Source: DATAXP01 sp036272935
Lineage (GTDB): Bacteria > Planctomycetota > Planctomycetia > Pirellulales > PNKZ01
DNA length: 13,937 bases
Assembly: GCA_036272935.1 (NCBI GenBank)
Contig: DATAXP010000160.1
Coordinates: forward strand, 1-13,937
Direction of reading: 5' to 3'
Under the pieces are notes generated by a model. The model saw only the letters and a list, made by a program, of their open reading frames with translations, did no database searches and was not told the origin of the DNA. A program made the position numbers and the translations under genes. This document shows positions 13,680 to 13,937 of the stretch, piece by piece; positions within the stretch are counted from its first letter, which is position 1; every line of letters starts with the position of its first letter.

Positions 13680-13937
13680 GTGGCCTGCTTTTGCGCTCCA
13701 CATCAGGCGCGCCGGTCGCTTTAATGTTCGCCAGTCGACGGCGGCCGTGAGCGATTGAAGGGCGGCCATGATTGTCCGTCGAGGCGACAAGCGCGACATC
13801 GGCGGCCCAAGTTCTTGGGGCTGCGATTCGATGCTCGCTCACCGGCAATGGGGCCGTGAGCCTCGACAATCGCTCCGTCGGTCGTGTGGTGGCATGGGAC
13901 GTTTAGCGCGAAACGGCTCACGGCGATCACATGTCCG

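Noticed and set aside
13543..13937. Several short frames on both strands at the right edge, including a + strand frame from ATG 13768 with GAAGGG before it
   Set aside because: Arg/Ser-rich or Pro-rich translations with no domain, and different frames conflict. The + strand frame runs off the window and cannot be judged, so no gene is called.

Overview
The window looks like a chromosomal segment of a planctomycete, probably from the Pirellulales group. This is an inference from the sequence. The DNA is very GC-rich, with strong G/C preference at third codon positions. The gene content fits that lineage: a DUF1080 (3-keto-disaccharide hydrolase type) protein, a Tat-exported Gfo/Idh/MocA oxidoreductase, a secreted DUF11-repeat protein, a bacterial OPT transporter and a two-subunit M16 peptidase. 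I also recall similar short intergenic hairpin repeats from that group, but could not search for them. There is no tRNA, rRNA, CRISPR array, integrase, transposase or recognisable prophage gene.

Layout. Positions 1-291 hold the C-terminal end of a DUF1080 protein on the + strand. serS follows (354-1643), then a 234-base spacer that folds well on paper (1683-1778), an orphan FixJ/NarL-type response regulator (1878-2486) and an OPT-family transporter with a clear promoter (2573-4561). The 520 bases between 4562 and 5081 hold a tandem hairpin repeat (4583-4646), a small cysteine-rich reading frame that appears broken by a frameshift (about 4693-4964), and the promoter of the Gfo/Idh/MocA oxidoreductase (5082-6395). 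The oxidoreductase converges on a secreted DUF11-repeat protein on the - strand (6477-8171). Their gap holds a pair of mirror-image hairpins.

Next, on the - strand, is a gene for a degenerate receiver-like protein (8276-9133). It is divergent from larC (9343-10515), and both have recognisable sigma-70-like promoters in the 209-base gap. larC converges with a small lysine/alanine-rich lipoprotein gene (10526-10939, - strand). Last comes a two-gene M16 metallopeptidase operon (11147-12418 and 12405-13643). Its two subunits carry complementary halves of the active site. It ends in a strong hairpin. The final ~290 bases show no convincing gene.

Most genes are separate housekeeping or accessory units rather than one pathway. 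Only the M16 pair is clearly a functional unit, with overlapping genes and a ribosome binding site that fixes a TTG start. I found no obvious new multi-gene defence or biosynthetic system. The items most worth a second look are the split-active-site M16 pair, the pseudo-receiver protein, the frame-disrupted CxxC reading frame, and the intergenic hairpins, one pair of which shows a compensatory base change.
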